NCBI RefSeq assembly: GCF_021533835.1
Contig: NZ_JAKFYQ010000001.1
Span: forward strand, 5,001-69,000
Reading direction: 5' to 3'
DNA length: 64,000 nt
Source of the DNA: Synechococcus sp. Nb3U1
GTDB taxonomy: Bacteria; Cyanobacteriota; Cyanobacteriia; Thermostichales; Thermostichaceae
A program made the translations under genes and the position numbers. The notes below the pieces were generated by a model, which was given only the letters and a program-made list of their open reading frames with translations, was not told the DNA's origin and did not search any database. Positions 53,963-63,361 of the stretch are shown piece by piece; the first letter of the stretch is position 1; each line of letters starts with the position of its first letter.

Positions 53963-55423
53963 TCAGCTTTCTCCCGTCTCGCCAGACTGTTCTGGAGGTC
54001 TGTGTCGAACCTGGGCCTGCTGCAAAGCTTGGCGCACAACAGCAAATCCGGTTCCTCCGGCACTAAGACGGGCCGCCACCACCTGTTGAGGATCGATAGC
54101 CGCGAAAATATCCTCCTCAAAGGCCGGGTGAAACTGCTTCCACCGCTCCAGGCTTAAGTCCCGCAATACAATCCCTTCCGCCAAACAAACGCGCACAATC
54201 TGGCCAACCAAATCATGGGCAGTCCGAAAGGGGATCCCTTGGCGCACCAAATAATCCGCCACATCGGTTGCATTGGAGAAATCTTCCCCAACGGCAGCGG
54301 CCATCCGTTGCGGCTGAAATTGGATCCCTTCTTGCAGCAGAATCGTCATCGCCTCCAAGCAGGATCTGAGGGTATCGACCGTATCAAACAGCCCTTCTTT
54401 GTCCTCTTGCAGGTCTTTGTTGTAGGCCAGCGGCAGACCTTTCAAGGTGACCAACAACGCCTGCAAATGGCCAAACACCCGCCCTGCCTTCCCCCGCACC
54501 AATTCCGGCACATCGGGGTTTTTCTTTTGGGGCATGAGGCTGGATCCCGTGGCACAGGCATCCGTGAGGGTCACGAAGCGAAACTCTTGTGAGGCCCACA
54601 GCACCATTTCCTCTGAGAGGCGACTGAGGTGCACCAAAATCAAGCTGGCCGCCGCATGAAATTCCACCACATAGTCCCGGTCACTGACCGCATCCAAGCT
54701 GTTGGTGGTAATTCGCTCAAATCCCAGCAGATGAGCCGTCAGATGCCGATCGATGGGCAGAGGAGTCCCCGCCAAAGCGCCGGATCCGAGGGGACAAACA
54801 TTTACCTGCTCTCGCACCTGGCCTAGGCGTTGCCAATCTCGCCAGAGCATTTCTTCGTAAGCCAGGAGATGATGGGCCAAGCTGACGGGTTGTGCCCGTT
54901 GTAGGTGGGTGTACCCCGGCAGGATCGTTTCGATATGTTGGCTGGCCAAGTGTAGCAGCACACCCCGCAGTTGCCAGATGGATGTGCGGATGCAATCGAT
55001 CTGATCCCGCAGATAAAGGCGCAGATCCGTGCCCACTTGGTCATTGCGCGATCGTCCTGTGTGCAGCTTTTTTCCCACTTCCCCGACTAGGGCCACGAGG
55101 CGATGCTCTACGGCGTAGTGTACGTCCTCCGCATCGGGATCCGGCTGAAAGGTTCCGGCTTCGGCTTCCTGACGGATCTGCTCCAACCCCTGCCGAATTT
55201 GCTCAGCCTCCGACAGGGTCAAAATGCCACAGGCCCCTAACATCTGCACATGGGCTAGGGATCCAGCCAAATCATAGGGAAGCAGGCGGATATCGAAACC
55301 AATGCTGGCATTGAAGCGGGCAATGGCAGGGTGCAGGGATCCCTCAAAGCGCTGGCTCCAGGGACGAGGGGTGGGAGTGGGGGTCGAATCGGGAATCGAC
55401 ACGTTGGGCAAGATATCGGTCAC
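53963..55423 (-). CDS. argH: Argininosuccinate lyase
   Basis: 486 aa, a normal length for ArgH. The superfamily signature [15 protein letters not shown] is present. Other conserved parts are [19 protein letters not shown] and [15 protein letters not shown]. It splits argininosuccinate to arginine and fumarate, the last step of arginine synthesis. An N-terminal extension of about 25 residues ([19 protein letters not shown]) precedes the domain. No other arginine gene is in the window. Its promoter lies in the 180 bases toward the small membrane protein gene, which reads the same way. Confidence 0.97.
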   Translation of the reverse strand: MTDILPNVSIPDSTPTPTPRPWSQRFEGSLHPAIARFNASIGFDIRLLPYDLAGSLAHVQMLGACGILTLSEAEQIRQGLEQIRQEAEAGTFQPDPDAEDVHYAVEHRLVALVGEVGKKLHTGRSRNDQVGTDLRLYLRDQIDCIRTSIWQLRGVLLHLASQHIETILPGYTHLQRAQPVSLAHHLLAYEEMLWRDWQRLGQVREQVNVCPLGSGALAGTPLPIDRHLTAHLLGFERITTNSLDAVSDRDYVVEFHAAASLILVHLSRLSEEMVLWASQEFRFVTLTDACATGSSLMPQKKNPDVPELVRGKAGRVFGHLQALLVTLKGLPLAYNKDLQEDKEGLFDTVDTLRSCLEAMTILLQEGIQFQPQRMAAAVGEDFSNATDVADYLVRQGIPFRTAHDLVGQIVRVCLAEGIVLRDLSLERWKQFHPAFEEDIFAAIDPQQVVAARLSAGGTGFAVVRQALQQAQVRHRPPEQSGETGES

Positions 55424-55602
55424 CAGGCAAAAGACCTACTGAGATGAAAGACAAGAGCCAAGAGACTCTATGGCAGGACTCTAAGATAATCTCAAGAGAA
55501 TTTCAGCGAACCCAAAACAGCACGAACCGGGCATGATGCTACCATACCCCGGTGTCCCTCCAGTACTGGATAACGGTGGATAACAGCTTTCTTGAGCCAG
55601 GC

Positions 55603-55821
55603 TCAGTGGGAACTGGTAATGCCCTTGAGCATGTAGCCCGCGACAATTCCAATCAGGGCTGCCCAGATTTGACCCGACTCCACAAAATGGTTCCAGCCTT
55701 TACTGATATCTCCTAGGACATCTTGGCGGAATACCTGACCCACAACCATTTCCGTTTGTAGGGTGGCAGGAGCAGGCAGAAAAGAAGAGTGGGTCTCAGA
55801 AAAAGCAGAGGAGGAATTCAT
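55603..55821 (-). CDS. Small single-helix membrane protein
   Basis: 72 aa. The N-terminal 45 residues are polar, with a Val/Gln-rich part (EMVVGQVFRQDVLGDISKG). One hydrophobic helix ends the protein (IWAALIGIVAGYMLKGITSS). The helix pattern is reminiscent of the C-terminus of high-light-inducible (Hlip) proteins (GRLAMIGFxAALxxE), but the chlorophyll-binding ExxNxR motif is missing, so that identity is not claimed. Family not recognised. It lies between argH and the phosphatase gene, all on the minus strand. Confidence 0.5.
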   Translation of the reverse strand: MNSSSAFSETHSSFLPAPATLQTEMVVGQVFRQDVLGDISKGWNHFVESGQIWAALIGIVAGYMLKGITSSH

Positions 55822-55891
55822 CGTTGTGCCTCGCGGAATACATTAGACAGCTGTACTAGCTAGAGCGTACCCTCAGTTTCGAAATTCGTAG

Positions 55892-57619
55892 CTAACTTTC
55901 GGCGGAATCCGCTAGCAACTTCAACACCACCAATGTTGTATCGTCCACAGATTCCGGTCGTACATAGATGTCCTCTTGCAACAGCAGCTCCGGATCATAG
56001 GAAGGGACTAGGGCAAGGCTGGATCCCTGGCGTCCCCGGAAGCTATCCATCTGCTCAAATAGGCTTTCTAGGATGTCTTGAGGGGAGTCATAGCGGCGGG
56101 CCGCTTGCTGGAGCGCTTTCATCAGCCCGGCGGTTTCTAGGCGCTCACCATGGGTATTGGCCGCCTCCGTGTAGCCATCGGTGTAGTACACCACCACATC
56201 TCCCGGCTGCAGCTGTACGCAGTTTTCCGAGTAGTGACTGTGTCCTTCTAGACCGATCAGGGCTCCATCTGTATCCAGAGCCTGAATTTCTTGGGTGCGG
56301 GCGTGCCACCACAGGGTGGGGTTGTGGGCGGCGTTGCTGTAGCAGAGGCGGTGGGAGCGGGGATCGTACTCAGAATAAAACAGGCTGATGAAGCGGTTAG
56401 AGTTCTCGAGATCGCTATACATGGCCCGGTTCAAGCGTTGCAGAACGCGCGCTGGCGAATGGCGGTTCAGGGCTTCGGCCCGCACCATGGCCCGGGTCAT
56501 GCTCATCAACATGCCAGCCGGCACGCCTTTGCCCATGACATCCCCAATCACAATGCCCAGGCGAAAATCTTCTATCTCTTCGGGAGACCGGGATCCCGGT
56601 TGAGCACCAGCCTCAGGGTCTGTCGCGGATCCCTCCATGGGAATGACTATGAAATCGTAGTAATCTCCTCCCACCTTGCTGGCGACGCGGCAACGGGCTG
56701 CCAATTTCAGGCCCCGCACCTGAGGGTACTCGCGGGGTAATAGCTGTGTCTGGATGTAGGAGCCGATCTCCATTTCTTTTTCTAGAGCCACTCTGCGACG
56801 CAGGGCTGCTGTCAGCTCATCGTTTTCAATCGCCACTGCCGCTTGGTCGGCGATCACCCGCAGCATCTGTTGACGGCGCTCATCCCATCGATAATCCGGC
56901 TGGCGGCTAAACACGTACAAACGCCCCCGCACCGAGGTGCGAATCAATAAAGGGGTACCGAACAACTGTACATCTGGCCCCAGCTTCTGACGCAGCCGCT
57001 CATCCAAGAGGCGTTCGAGGGCGGGAATTTCTACTGACAGGGATCCCGCTGTTGGCGTGGAGCGTTCTTGGGTGGAAAGATTTTGGGTAATCCGCTCCAT
57101 TTCGGCGCGGATTTGGTCGCGGCGATTCAAATCAGAACAGTGCAGTTGCTCCAGCTGAATGGTGCCATTGGGATTGAACAAAACCAGTGCCCCCCCCTCG
57201 GCGTCGGTGAGTTGGCTGGCCACAAAGGCAGTCAGCTCCAGAATCTGGTTCAGGTTGTTGAAGGAACGCAGCGCAAAGGCCAAAGCTCCGAACCAGTCCT
57301 GCACCCGTCGTTGTTCTTGCCCCAAATCCGCCAACGGATCCCGCATCGCAGGGACGGGTACAATCGCTGGATTGACCTCTGGCAGCTCAATGGCATCGGG
57401 AGAAATTCCCGGTGGACAGGTGGGCTCCTCCTCCGGGCCAACCTGAGCAGAACGTAAATCCCCTAGGTCGTCTTCGGATGGCAAGGGCTGCGAAATCGGG
57501 TTGACTGGAAACAAGCCTGAATCAGAGACCTGAGCGGACACCTTTTCCGACCACGGGGAGCCCGACAGCCCAACCTGGGGTTGCGAGGAAGTGGCCTGTT
57601 TGGGGCTGTGATCATCCAT
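55892..57619 (-). CDS. GAF domain PP2C (SpoIIE/RsbU-type) protein phosphatase
   Basis: About 575 aa from the internal start near 57619 (MDDHSPKQATSS); the frame extends to 57751 with a hydrophobic but poorly plausible N-terminus. A disordered acidic segment comes first, then a GAF domain (about 100-250, LELTAFVASQLTDAEGGALV). A coiled linker (EKEMEIGSYIQTQLLPREYP) leads to the SpoIIE phosphatase core (about 310-560). Metal-binding aspartates are in KVGGDYYDF, GDVMGKGVPAG and the final VDDTTLVVLK. Such proteins dephosphorylate anti-sigma antagonists in partner-switching systems. No antagonist or anti-sigma gene is nearby, so the target is unknown. Confidence 0.9.
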   Translation of the reverse strand: MDDHSPKQATSSQPQVGLSGSPWSEKVSAQVSDSGLFPVNPISQPLPSEDDLGDLRSAQVGPEEEPTCPPGISPDAIELPEVNPAIVPVPAMRDPLADLGQEQRRVQDWFGALAFALRSFNNLNQILELTAFVASQLTDAEGGALVLFNPNGTIQLEQLHCSDLNRRDQIRAEMERITQNLSTQERSTPTAGSLSVEIPALERLLDERLRQKLGPDVQLFGTPLLIRTSVRGRLYVFSRQPDYRWDERRQQMLRVIADQAAVAIENDELTAALRRRVALEKEMEIGSYIQTQLLPREYPQVRGLKLAARCRVASKVGGDYYDFIVIPMEGSATDPEAGAQPGSRSPEEIEDFRLGIVIGDVMGKGVPAGMLMSMTRAMVRAEALNRHSPARVLQRLNRAMYSDLENSNRFISLFYSEYDPRSHRLCYSNAAHNPTLWWHARTQEIQALDTDGALIGLEGHSHYSENCVQLQPGDVVVYYTDGYTEAANTHGERLETAGLMKALQQAARRYDSPQDILESLFEQMDSFRGRQGSSLALVPSYDPELLLQEDIYVRPESVDDTTLVVLKLLADSAES

Positions 57620-57952
57620 TTGAGGATCCGCGTTGAAAAAAATAGCTCTGAAGATCCATGAAGTTAGGATCCCACCTAGCCAGGAGCGACCCTTTGGAAA
57701 TATAACGACACAGCTTAGCAAAGATACCACAAGCTTTGTCACAGAACTCATAGAGATTCAGCTAAAGATGCAGCGGCGCGTCCCCTGTAACGCTTGGCTA
57801 GCAGCTCTTTGCTCCAGATGTTCAGCTCATGCAGGTAAACTACACCTTTTCGGATGCTTTTGCCTGCTCATAACAAGTTCATCCAGCGCGAGATTTCCGC
57901 CAGCCTATCCAGTATTCTGGGGAGCGGCCAGTCGCCATTGTGCTCAACTCAA

Positions 57953-59131
57953 CTACGCTTGAAGTCGCTGCCGGGATCCCTGGCAAAGCTGCCGGTAGAG
58001 TTGTTCCACCTGACTAATGTTGTGGCTGAGGGTATAGCGCTCCAGTACCCGTTGACGAGCCTTCATGCCTAAGAGCTGCGTAAATTCCCGTTGATCCCGC
58101 AACAAAGGCAGCAAAGTTTGCAGTTCAGCCGTCACCCGCGTTGGATCAAGCAGGATCCCGGCCCCACCCGCCAAAACCTCACCATCCGCCCCCACGTCGG
58201 TGGCTACAGGGGCTAGTCCACAGGCCATAGCCTCCAAAAGAGAGAGCGATAGGCCCTCGATTAAAGAGGGCAAAATAAATACGTCGGCCCCGCGCAAGAT
58301 CTCGATACGCTGTTGATCCTCAGCTACATACCCCAGCCAGTGGATCCCGTGCTGAGCGTTGTAGAAGGGCTTGAGGCTGTTGACCAGCGGCCCATCCCCC
58401 AAAATCAACAGACCACAGCTCTCCCCCATTTGCGATTGCTTCCAAGCTTTGAGCAGAGCCTCTAGATTTTTCTCCGGGGAAACCCGCCCTTGATAGACAA
58501 AAACTCGCTGCAACCCCAGCCGCTGTTTCAAGCTGGAAGGGCCAGGAGCATATTTGTCTACATCGACCCCATTGGGAATGACCGCCACCTGTTCCCCCCT
58601 CACCCCCAACTTGATCAGAATCTCCCGTTGGGTTTCAGAGAAAACAATGGTGCGATCGTAGTTGGCGAGCGAGGGAGCATAGATCTGATAAGCCAAGTGT
58701 TGGGTGCGGGAGGCAATGTTACGCCGCCGTCGGTCAAATGCGGGGTGGAAGGTCGCCACCAGAGGTTGCTGAAGTTCGGCACAGATCTCCGGTAACACAA
58801 AATCAATTGGGGAAATCGTCAAGGAGGCATGCACCAGATCTGGCTTGAGCTCCCGCAGGGCTTGGGTCAGCACCCGGGTGGCGTTAGGGGTTGGGATCGT
58901 ATAAATCTGGGATTTGTACAGGCAAGGCAAAGAAACATCCCGTCCATCCAATTCCGCCCGCCAATCCCCACCGGATCCCTTCCCTTTGTCGGGCTCGGAA
59001 GATTGACCTTCCTGGGTGAAGTGAAAAAAGCTCACTTGGTGCCCCCGATCCAGGAGACCGTTGGTCACCTCGCGGCTATAGGTGACATTGCCACAGAAGG
59101 GGGTTTTCTTGCCTATCCAGGCGATGTGCAT
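57953..59131 (-). CDS. Family 4 glycosyltransferase (GT-B)
   Basis: 392 aa. The N-terminal half starts MHIAWIGKKTPFCGNVTYSR, and the C-terminal GT4 nucleotide-sugar site has FVYQGRVSPEKNLEALLKAW and LPSLIEGLSLSLLEAMACG. It should use a nucleotide-activated sugar as donor; the acceptor (lipid, polysaccharide or other) is not clear. The conserved start with CGNVTY is shared, as I remember it, by a cyanobacterial subgroup. It is separated from the phosphatase gene by 200 bases without a gene, and from the MFS gene by 157 bases; all are on the minus strand. Confidence 0.88.
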   Translation of the reverse strand: MHIAWIGKKTPFCGNVTYSREVTNGLLDRGHQVSFFHFTQEGQSSEPDKGKGSGGDWRAELDGRDVSLPCLYKSQIYTIPTPNATRVLTQALRELKPDLVHASLTISPIDFVLPEICAELQQPLVATFHPAFDRRRRNIASRTQHLAYQIYAPSLANYDRTIVFSETQREILIKLGVRGEQVAVIPNGVDVDKYAPGPSSLKQRLGLQRVFVYQGRVSPEKNLEALLKAWKQSQMGESCGLLILGDGPLVNSLKPFYNAQHGIHWLGYVAEDQQRIEILRGADVFILPSLIEGLSLSLLEAMACGLAPVATDVGADGEVLAGGAGILLDPTRVTAELQTLLPLLRDQREFTQLLGMKARQRVLERYTLSHNISQVEQLYRQLCQGSRQRLQA

Positions 59132-59288
59132 GGGTCGATCCCTATTGAGCTAAGAAAGGGGAAGCTGCAAGGGGAGGCTTCAGCATTGAGCCTCCCTTAA
59201 GGCTAGCAGAGTCGGATCCCACTCCAGACAATAACCTCGAAAAGGGATCCCTGGGTCTCAACTTGTTTTGCGCGTGATCAAGCTTGAT

Positions 59289-60842
59289 TTACGGGATGGG
59301 AAAGTGTCCTTTTTCATCCCGACCCAACAGGCCCCAGGTGTAGAGGCCAAACAGCCCCGCCGTAATCGCCAGCCCAAGAAACACCCAGGATAGACCCAGG
59401 TAGGTCTCTGCTACCCCCGTCAATACCAACGGCAAGCTGAGGGCGATATTGGCCACATTGTTCTGCAATCCAAAAACCTTACCCCGCAGCTGTTCGGGGG
59501 TTTCTTCCTGGATCAAGGTTTGCATCGGTACCGCCACCAGCGCTCCGGCGCAGCCCAGTAGGGCGATCAATCCCAAACTGGGGAACAACCTATCGGTTGT
59601 CCAGGCCAGGGATCCCAGAGCCACACAGAGCAACACCGAGCCCAGACCACTCCAAGCTCGGCGGCTCACCTGTCGACCCGTATGCCCCACCCAAAAGGCC
59701 CCGATCCCCATGCCCAACCCGGCGGCAGCCAGCAACACCCCAAACTGATCCGGCTCCAGCTCCACCATCACCTCCGCCATGCGCACCGCCAAAACCGCCA
59801 GTGCCGCAAACAGAGAGTAAAGCACCACCACCTGTACCAGAGCTGCTTTGATGGCTGGCATCTGTCCAATGTATTGAAGCCCCAGTTTCAGGTCTTCCCA
59901 AACGTGAGGAGCCTGTTGACTGTGGGGTTCTAACTTCTCGTGAGGCTGTAGAAACACCAACAGGGATCCCGCCAAGAGGTAAGCTGCCCCCACCAGCAAT
60001 TCAGGCCCCACCTCCAAGCTCGGCAGCCAGGTGCGCACCCAATGATCCGTCAGGGTTAGCAAGGGTTCTCCGATCGCAAACCCGACGATCACCGAAGCCA
60101 TCATCGTGGTGGTGTAGAGGGAGTTGGCCGCCAGCAGATCTCGTTTGGGGAGGATCAGCGGCAAGGTTGCCTGTTCGGCAGGGGCAAAAAACTGGGTCAG
60201 GGTAGAGACGGCAAAGCTAACCAGCAGCAGCCCTGCAAATCCCAAGGGCATCCCTGGCCAAAGCTCATGATGAGCGGTGAACCAGAGCATCGGCGGCAGC
60301 GACAGCACCAAGCCCCCCCGCACCCAGTTGGAGGCCACCAAAACGCCTTTTTTCAGCCAGCGATCGACAAACACCCCCGCTACACCGCCAAACAGCATCG
60401 CCGGTAGCGTAAAAGCCAACATGATCGCCGACACCCAACCGCTGATGGAGGCCCCTTCTGGCTGAAACTGGCTGGAGACCAACCCAATCAGCAACACCAA
60501 CAACACCTTGTCCGCCAACTGCGAACACACTTGCCCCATCCACAGCAGCAGGAAGTTACGGCGGCGCAACACAGCCACGAAATTGGCTAGGCCAGGCCTA
60601 GACAAACCTTCCTCTTCTTTTTGGGCTTCAGTTTTGGGATCTTCGAGGGGCGGGTCTAGCATGGGATCCCTGCACCCCGATTCAACCCAGTGGGGGGTGG
60701 AGTTTGCCTCCGGCAAAGGATCTTCTTCTGAGCGTGCAAACCAATCTGGGGTCGATGGGTGGGCGAGATCCTGCGGATGGGGATGCAAGTGGTGGCAATC
60801 CTCCTCCCCTTCCAACCAGTCCCATCGTTGCTCCAAGGTCAT
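59289..60842 (-). CDS. MFS transporter with histidine/acid-rich N-terminal extension
   Basis: 517 aa with 12 predicted membrane segments (first helix about LLWMGQVCSQLADKVLLVLL). Motif A-like residues are seen in GGVAGVFVDRWLKKG after TM2. It belongs to the MFS_3/drug-efflux-like group; the substrate is unknown. The first 80 residues are an unusual soluble extension, very acidic, with a cluster CHHLHPHPQDLAH at residues 16-28 that could bind a metal. The extension is free of frameshift signs. It is not associated with a regulator gene. The next gene, ycf54, is on the same strand upstream. Confidence 0.88.
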   Translation of the reverse strand: MTLEQRWDWLEGEEDCHHLHPHPQDLAHPSTPDWFARSEEDPLPEANSTPHWVESGCRDPMLDPPLEDPKTEAQKEEEGLSRPGLANFVAVLRRRNFLLLWMGQVCSQLADKVLLVLLIGLVSSQFQPEGASISGWVSAIMLAFTLPAMLFGGVAGVFVDRWLKKGVLVASNWVRGGLVLSLPPMLWFTAHHELWPGMPLGFAGLLLVSFAVSTLTQFFAPAEQATLPLILPKRDLLAANSLYTTTMMASVIVGFAIGEPLLTLTDHWVRTWLPSLEVGPELLVGAAYLLAGSLLVFLQPHEKLEPHSQQAPHVWEDLKLGLQYIGQMPAIKAALVQVVVLYSLFAALAVLAVRMAEVMVELEPDQFGVLLAAAGLGMGIGAFWVGHTGRQVSRRAWSGLGSVLLCVALGSLAWTTDRLFPSLGLIALLGCAGALVAVPMQTLIQEETPEQLRGKVFGLQNNVANIALSLPLVLTGVAETYLGLSWVFLGLAITAGLFGLYTWGLLGRDEKGHFPIP

Positions 60843-60979
60843 AGTGCTCCCACCGCGACATACTCATTTCTCCAGCCTTAGCCTTGCAATGGAGACCAAT
60901 CACCGCTGGCGAACCGGAAATGAGGTGCCCCGATCTTATCTCGGCCTGTCTCGCAATCAAAGGATAGAAATCGGAGAGT

Positions 60980-61324
60980 TCAAGATTCTGCTGAGGCGAG
61001 CGAGCGCAAGGGATCCGGAATCGACTCGCTTGGAGCTACGAAGCTGCCCTTTTCCACAAAGGTAAGGCGCACGCTTAACCAACGAATGAAGTCAGCATCG
61101 GTCGACACCACAGCCCCCAAAGCACCGCTGAGTTTGTCTCGCAATGGCCTCAGATCAGCGGCTTCCATAAAGGCAGGCTCAGGCACCCAAAAGAAATCAA
61201 TAGGCCGTTGGTGTTCCCCATAGTAGCGACGGCGTTCCTCCAGCACCTCCTCTAGGGGCTCAGAACGCAAGAAAGACAGGCTGGCAACAACAAAATGGTA
61301 GGTGACAGGTTCGGCAGCAGACAT
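60980..61324 (-). CDS. ycf54: Ycf54 (DUF2488), Mg-protoporphyrin monomethyl ester cyclase partner
   Basis: 114 aa from the ATG at 61324, just before the conserved start TYHFVVASLSFLRSEPLEEV; upstream ATGs at 61348 and 61378 are possible. The core PIDFFWVPEPAFMEA and AVVSTDADFIRWLSVRLTFV are diagnostic of Ycf54. In cyanobacteria and plants it stabilises or helps the aerobic cyclase (AcsF/CycI) that forms the fifth ring of chlorophyll. A C-terminal tail of about 20 residues follows the domain. acsF itself is not in the window. It follows the helical-repeat gene by about 70 bases. Confidence 0.92.
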   Translation of the reverse strand: MSAAEPVTYHFVVASLSFLRSEPLEEVLEERRRYYGEHQRPIDFFWVPEPAFMEAADLRPLRDKLSGALGAVVSTDADFIRWLSVRLTFVEKGSFVAPSESIPDPLRSLASAES

Positions 61325-61397
61325 ACTTCCTGTAACGGTAAAGAGCATAGCCAGGCGTTCACGGCCAAGGCGCATCATACCCCGAATGCTCTGTCCC

Positions 61398-61859
61398 TCA
61401 GAAATTGGCAGATTTGAGCAAATGCAGGGCCGGATCCCGAGAACTACAGAAAGCTTGACACTCCTCCAGCTGTTGCAGAACAGGCAACCGGGTCATCAAC
61501 TCCTCTGCAGGCATGTAGTGTTCCAAAGCTTGTCTGAGGGTAGGTAGAGCCTGTGCTGCCCATTCCTGAGCCCAAAGTGAGGTTTCAGGGATCCCTGTCT
61601 GCTCCAGCAACTCCTGGCAAAGAGCAGCAGAACGCTCCAGATCCCCGCTGCGCTGGTAGGCTATCACCAGAGCAACCTGGGCCAATACACATTCCGAGGG
61701 ATCCATCCGAGAGCCGTTGCGCTCGCTGGGGCGGCGAAGTGTGCTCTCTTGAATCGAACAGCAGTAACAAAAAGATTCGAGAAGGTTGATCGCCTCCAGG
61801 TAGCGCTCCTGCTTCAGAGCAGTGATACCAGCACGGAGGGATCCAGTTGAATGGGACAT
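61398..61859 (-). CDS. Tetratricopeptide-like helical protein
   Basis: 153 aa from the ATG at 61859 (MSHSTGSLRAGITALKQERY). The pattern GxxALKQxxYxEAInLLE and later VALVIAYQRSGDLERSAALC fits two TPR-like helical pairs. There is no signal or membrane segment. Cysteines in CYCCSI and ECQAFC are notable but not arranged as a known site. It is immediately upstream of ycf54 in the same direction, so cotranscription is likely, and a role in assembling pigment-related complexes is possible but not shown. No family name was recognised beyond TPR-like. Confidence 0.65.
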   Translation of the reverse strand: MSHSTGSLRAGITALKQERYLEAINLLESFCYCCSIQESTLRRPSERNGSRMDPSECVLAQVALVIAYQRSGDLERSAALCQELLEQTGIPETSLWAQEWAAQALPTLRQALEHYMPAEELMTRLPVLQQLEECQAFCSSRDPALHLLKSANF

Positions 61860-62013
61860 GAGCCTAAGCACAAGAAAAGGTTCTGACGGCCTTGCACCAG
61901 AGGGTTATCCAATCAGGGAATGAATGACCCGGCTTTGTATCCAAGTTTCGTGTCTAACACTACTATACATCCTCTGGACAAGGAGTCGCGGATCCCTTTT
62001 TTGAAGCAGACTC

Positions 62014-63126
62014 TCAGCCTTTACGGGCCAGGGTATAGCTGCTGACATAGTGGGTTTCTCGGCGCAACACCTCACAGCCAGCCTGTTGTAGGCGCGCTCC
62101 CAAATCGTCGTGGATGTAGTCGCGGTAGTAGGGTTCGTGGAAGGTCTGCATAAAGGCTTCCATCGTCTCCTCCAGCTCTGGCGAGTCCAGCAATTGCACC
62201 GAATCGCAAATCAGCACCACACCCCCCGGTTTCACCACCCGACTCATCTCGTTAATGACGTTTTGTCGGGCGAGGCCGGGCAATTCGTGAAAAAGAAAGA
62301 CGCTGGTGACCGCATCAAAGGTAGCATCGGCATAGGGCATCGACTCCCCATTGGCCCGCAACAACTGGGGCAATTCCCCCGGCAGCTCCTGCAACAGTTG
62401 GTTGGCTTTGCGCAGATAGGCGGGCGAGAGATCCAACCCATACAGAGCCGCTTTGGGCAGGGATCCCCGTACCATGCGCAGCGTCCGCCCCGTGCCACAG
62501 GCCACATCAAGGATATGAGGGCTGGCCAAAGCGGGATCCAGAGCATCTTTGAGCAATCGAATCACCCGACGACGCATCGCATCCGCTGTGCCCCCAAATA
62601 GCAATTCCACTTGCAAGTCGTACAGCTCAGCCGAGTCATCGCTCAGGTAGCCATTGGTCTGGTAGTGGAAATTTTGCAGGTAGTACTTCGGGTAACCTTC
62701 TGTGGGGATATTTTGAGAAAACTCTTGATAACGCTTGCCATGGACTCGTTGGGCAATTTGTGGCAAATCCAACCACACTTGCGGGTAGTAGCGGGCAAAA
62801 TCTATCCAGGGATTATCAAACAACAGAGCATGAGGGTAGTACCCTGCTTCGGCGTCTTGCCAATCGGTCTGCAAAAGTTGCTCGTACCGAGCTCGCAAAA
62901 TCTGCAATGTGGCAGCACTAACACTAACTCGCGCCCGTGGGGGGATAGCTTTCCCCGAGGAGAGGGTTTGCAGGTCACTGAGCAGGGAGAGCATTAAATC
63001 GGAAGCCTGGGTGGAGAGGGCTTTGTGGGCGAAGCCGAAGATGTTTTTGCTCCACTGAAAGGCGCGATAGGCGGCCTCCCCAAAGGGGGATGGGATTGGC
63101 AGTGACAGCTCGGGACTCAGTTGCAT
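62014..63126 (-). CDS. Class I SAM-dependent methyltransferase
   Basis: 370 aa from the ATG at 63126; an ATG two codons earlier (63132) is equally good, and the frame runs to 63282. The N-terminal 200 residues are a mostly helical domain specific to the subgroup. The methyltransferase domain follows, with motif I HILDVACGTGRTLRMV, an acidic residue after strand 2 in LYGLDLSPAYL, and motif III-like PGGVVLICDSVQLL. The methyl acceptor is unknown. It is divergent from a response regulator gene; the 235 bases between hold both promoters and no gene. Confidence 0.85.
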   Translation of the reverse strand: MQLSPELSLPIPSPFGEAAYRAFQWSKNIFGFAHKALSTQASDLMLSLLSDLQTLSSGKAIPPRARVSVSAATLQILRARYEQLLQTDWQDAEAGYYPHALLFDNPWIDFARYYPQVWLDLPQIAQRVHGKRYQEFSQNIPTEGYPKYYLQNFHYQTNGYLSDDSAELYDLQVELLFGGTADAMRRRVIRLLKDALDPALASPHILDVACGTGRTLRMVRGSLPKAALYGLDLSPAYLRKANQLLQELPGELPQLLRANGESMPYADATFDAVTSVFLFHELPGLARQNVINEMSRVVKPGGVVLICDSVQLLDSPELEETMEAFMQTFHEPYYRDYIHDDLGARLQQAGCEVLRRETHYVSSYTLARKG

Positions 63127-63361
63127 GCTCATACCCTGCAAAGTGCGAATACTTAACGTTTGTTTACATCGATTATAGCGAGGGAGCAACGGGAAACTGG
63201 CAACCATTGGGTCTGAGGAGAATCTGGCGGGATTGGATCCCTGGCCACACCCCATCTGCCCGAGTACCCTAATGATCGTCATGATCGTCCTAGATTTGCT
63301 TTTTGAGTCCGGCGAACAGATTGAGCGGGTTCAGAAATTGGGAGGATGGAGTACCTTTGGT

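Noticed and set aside
55603-55821. High-light-inducible (Hlip) protein
   Set aside because: The helix resembles Hlip, but the chlorophyll-binding ExxNxR motif is absent, so the gene was left as an unassigned small membrane protein.
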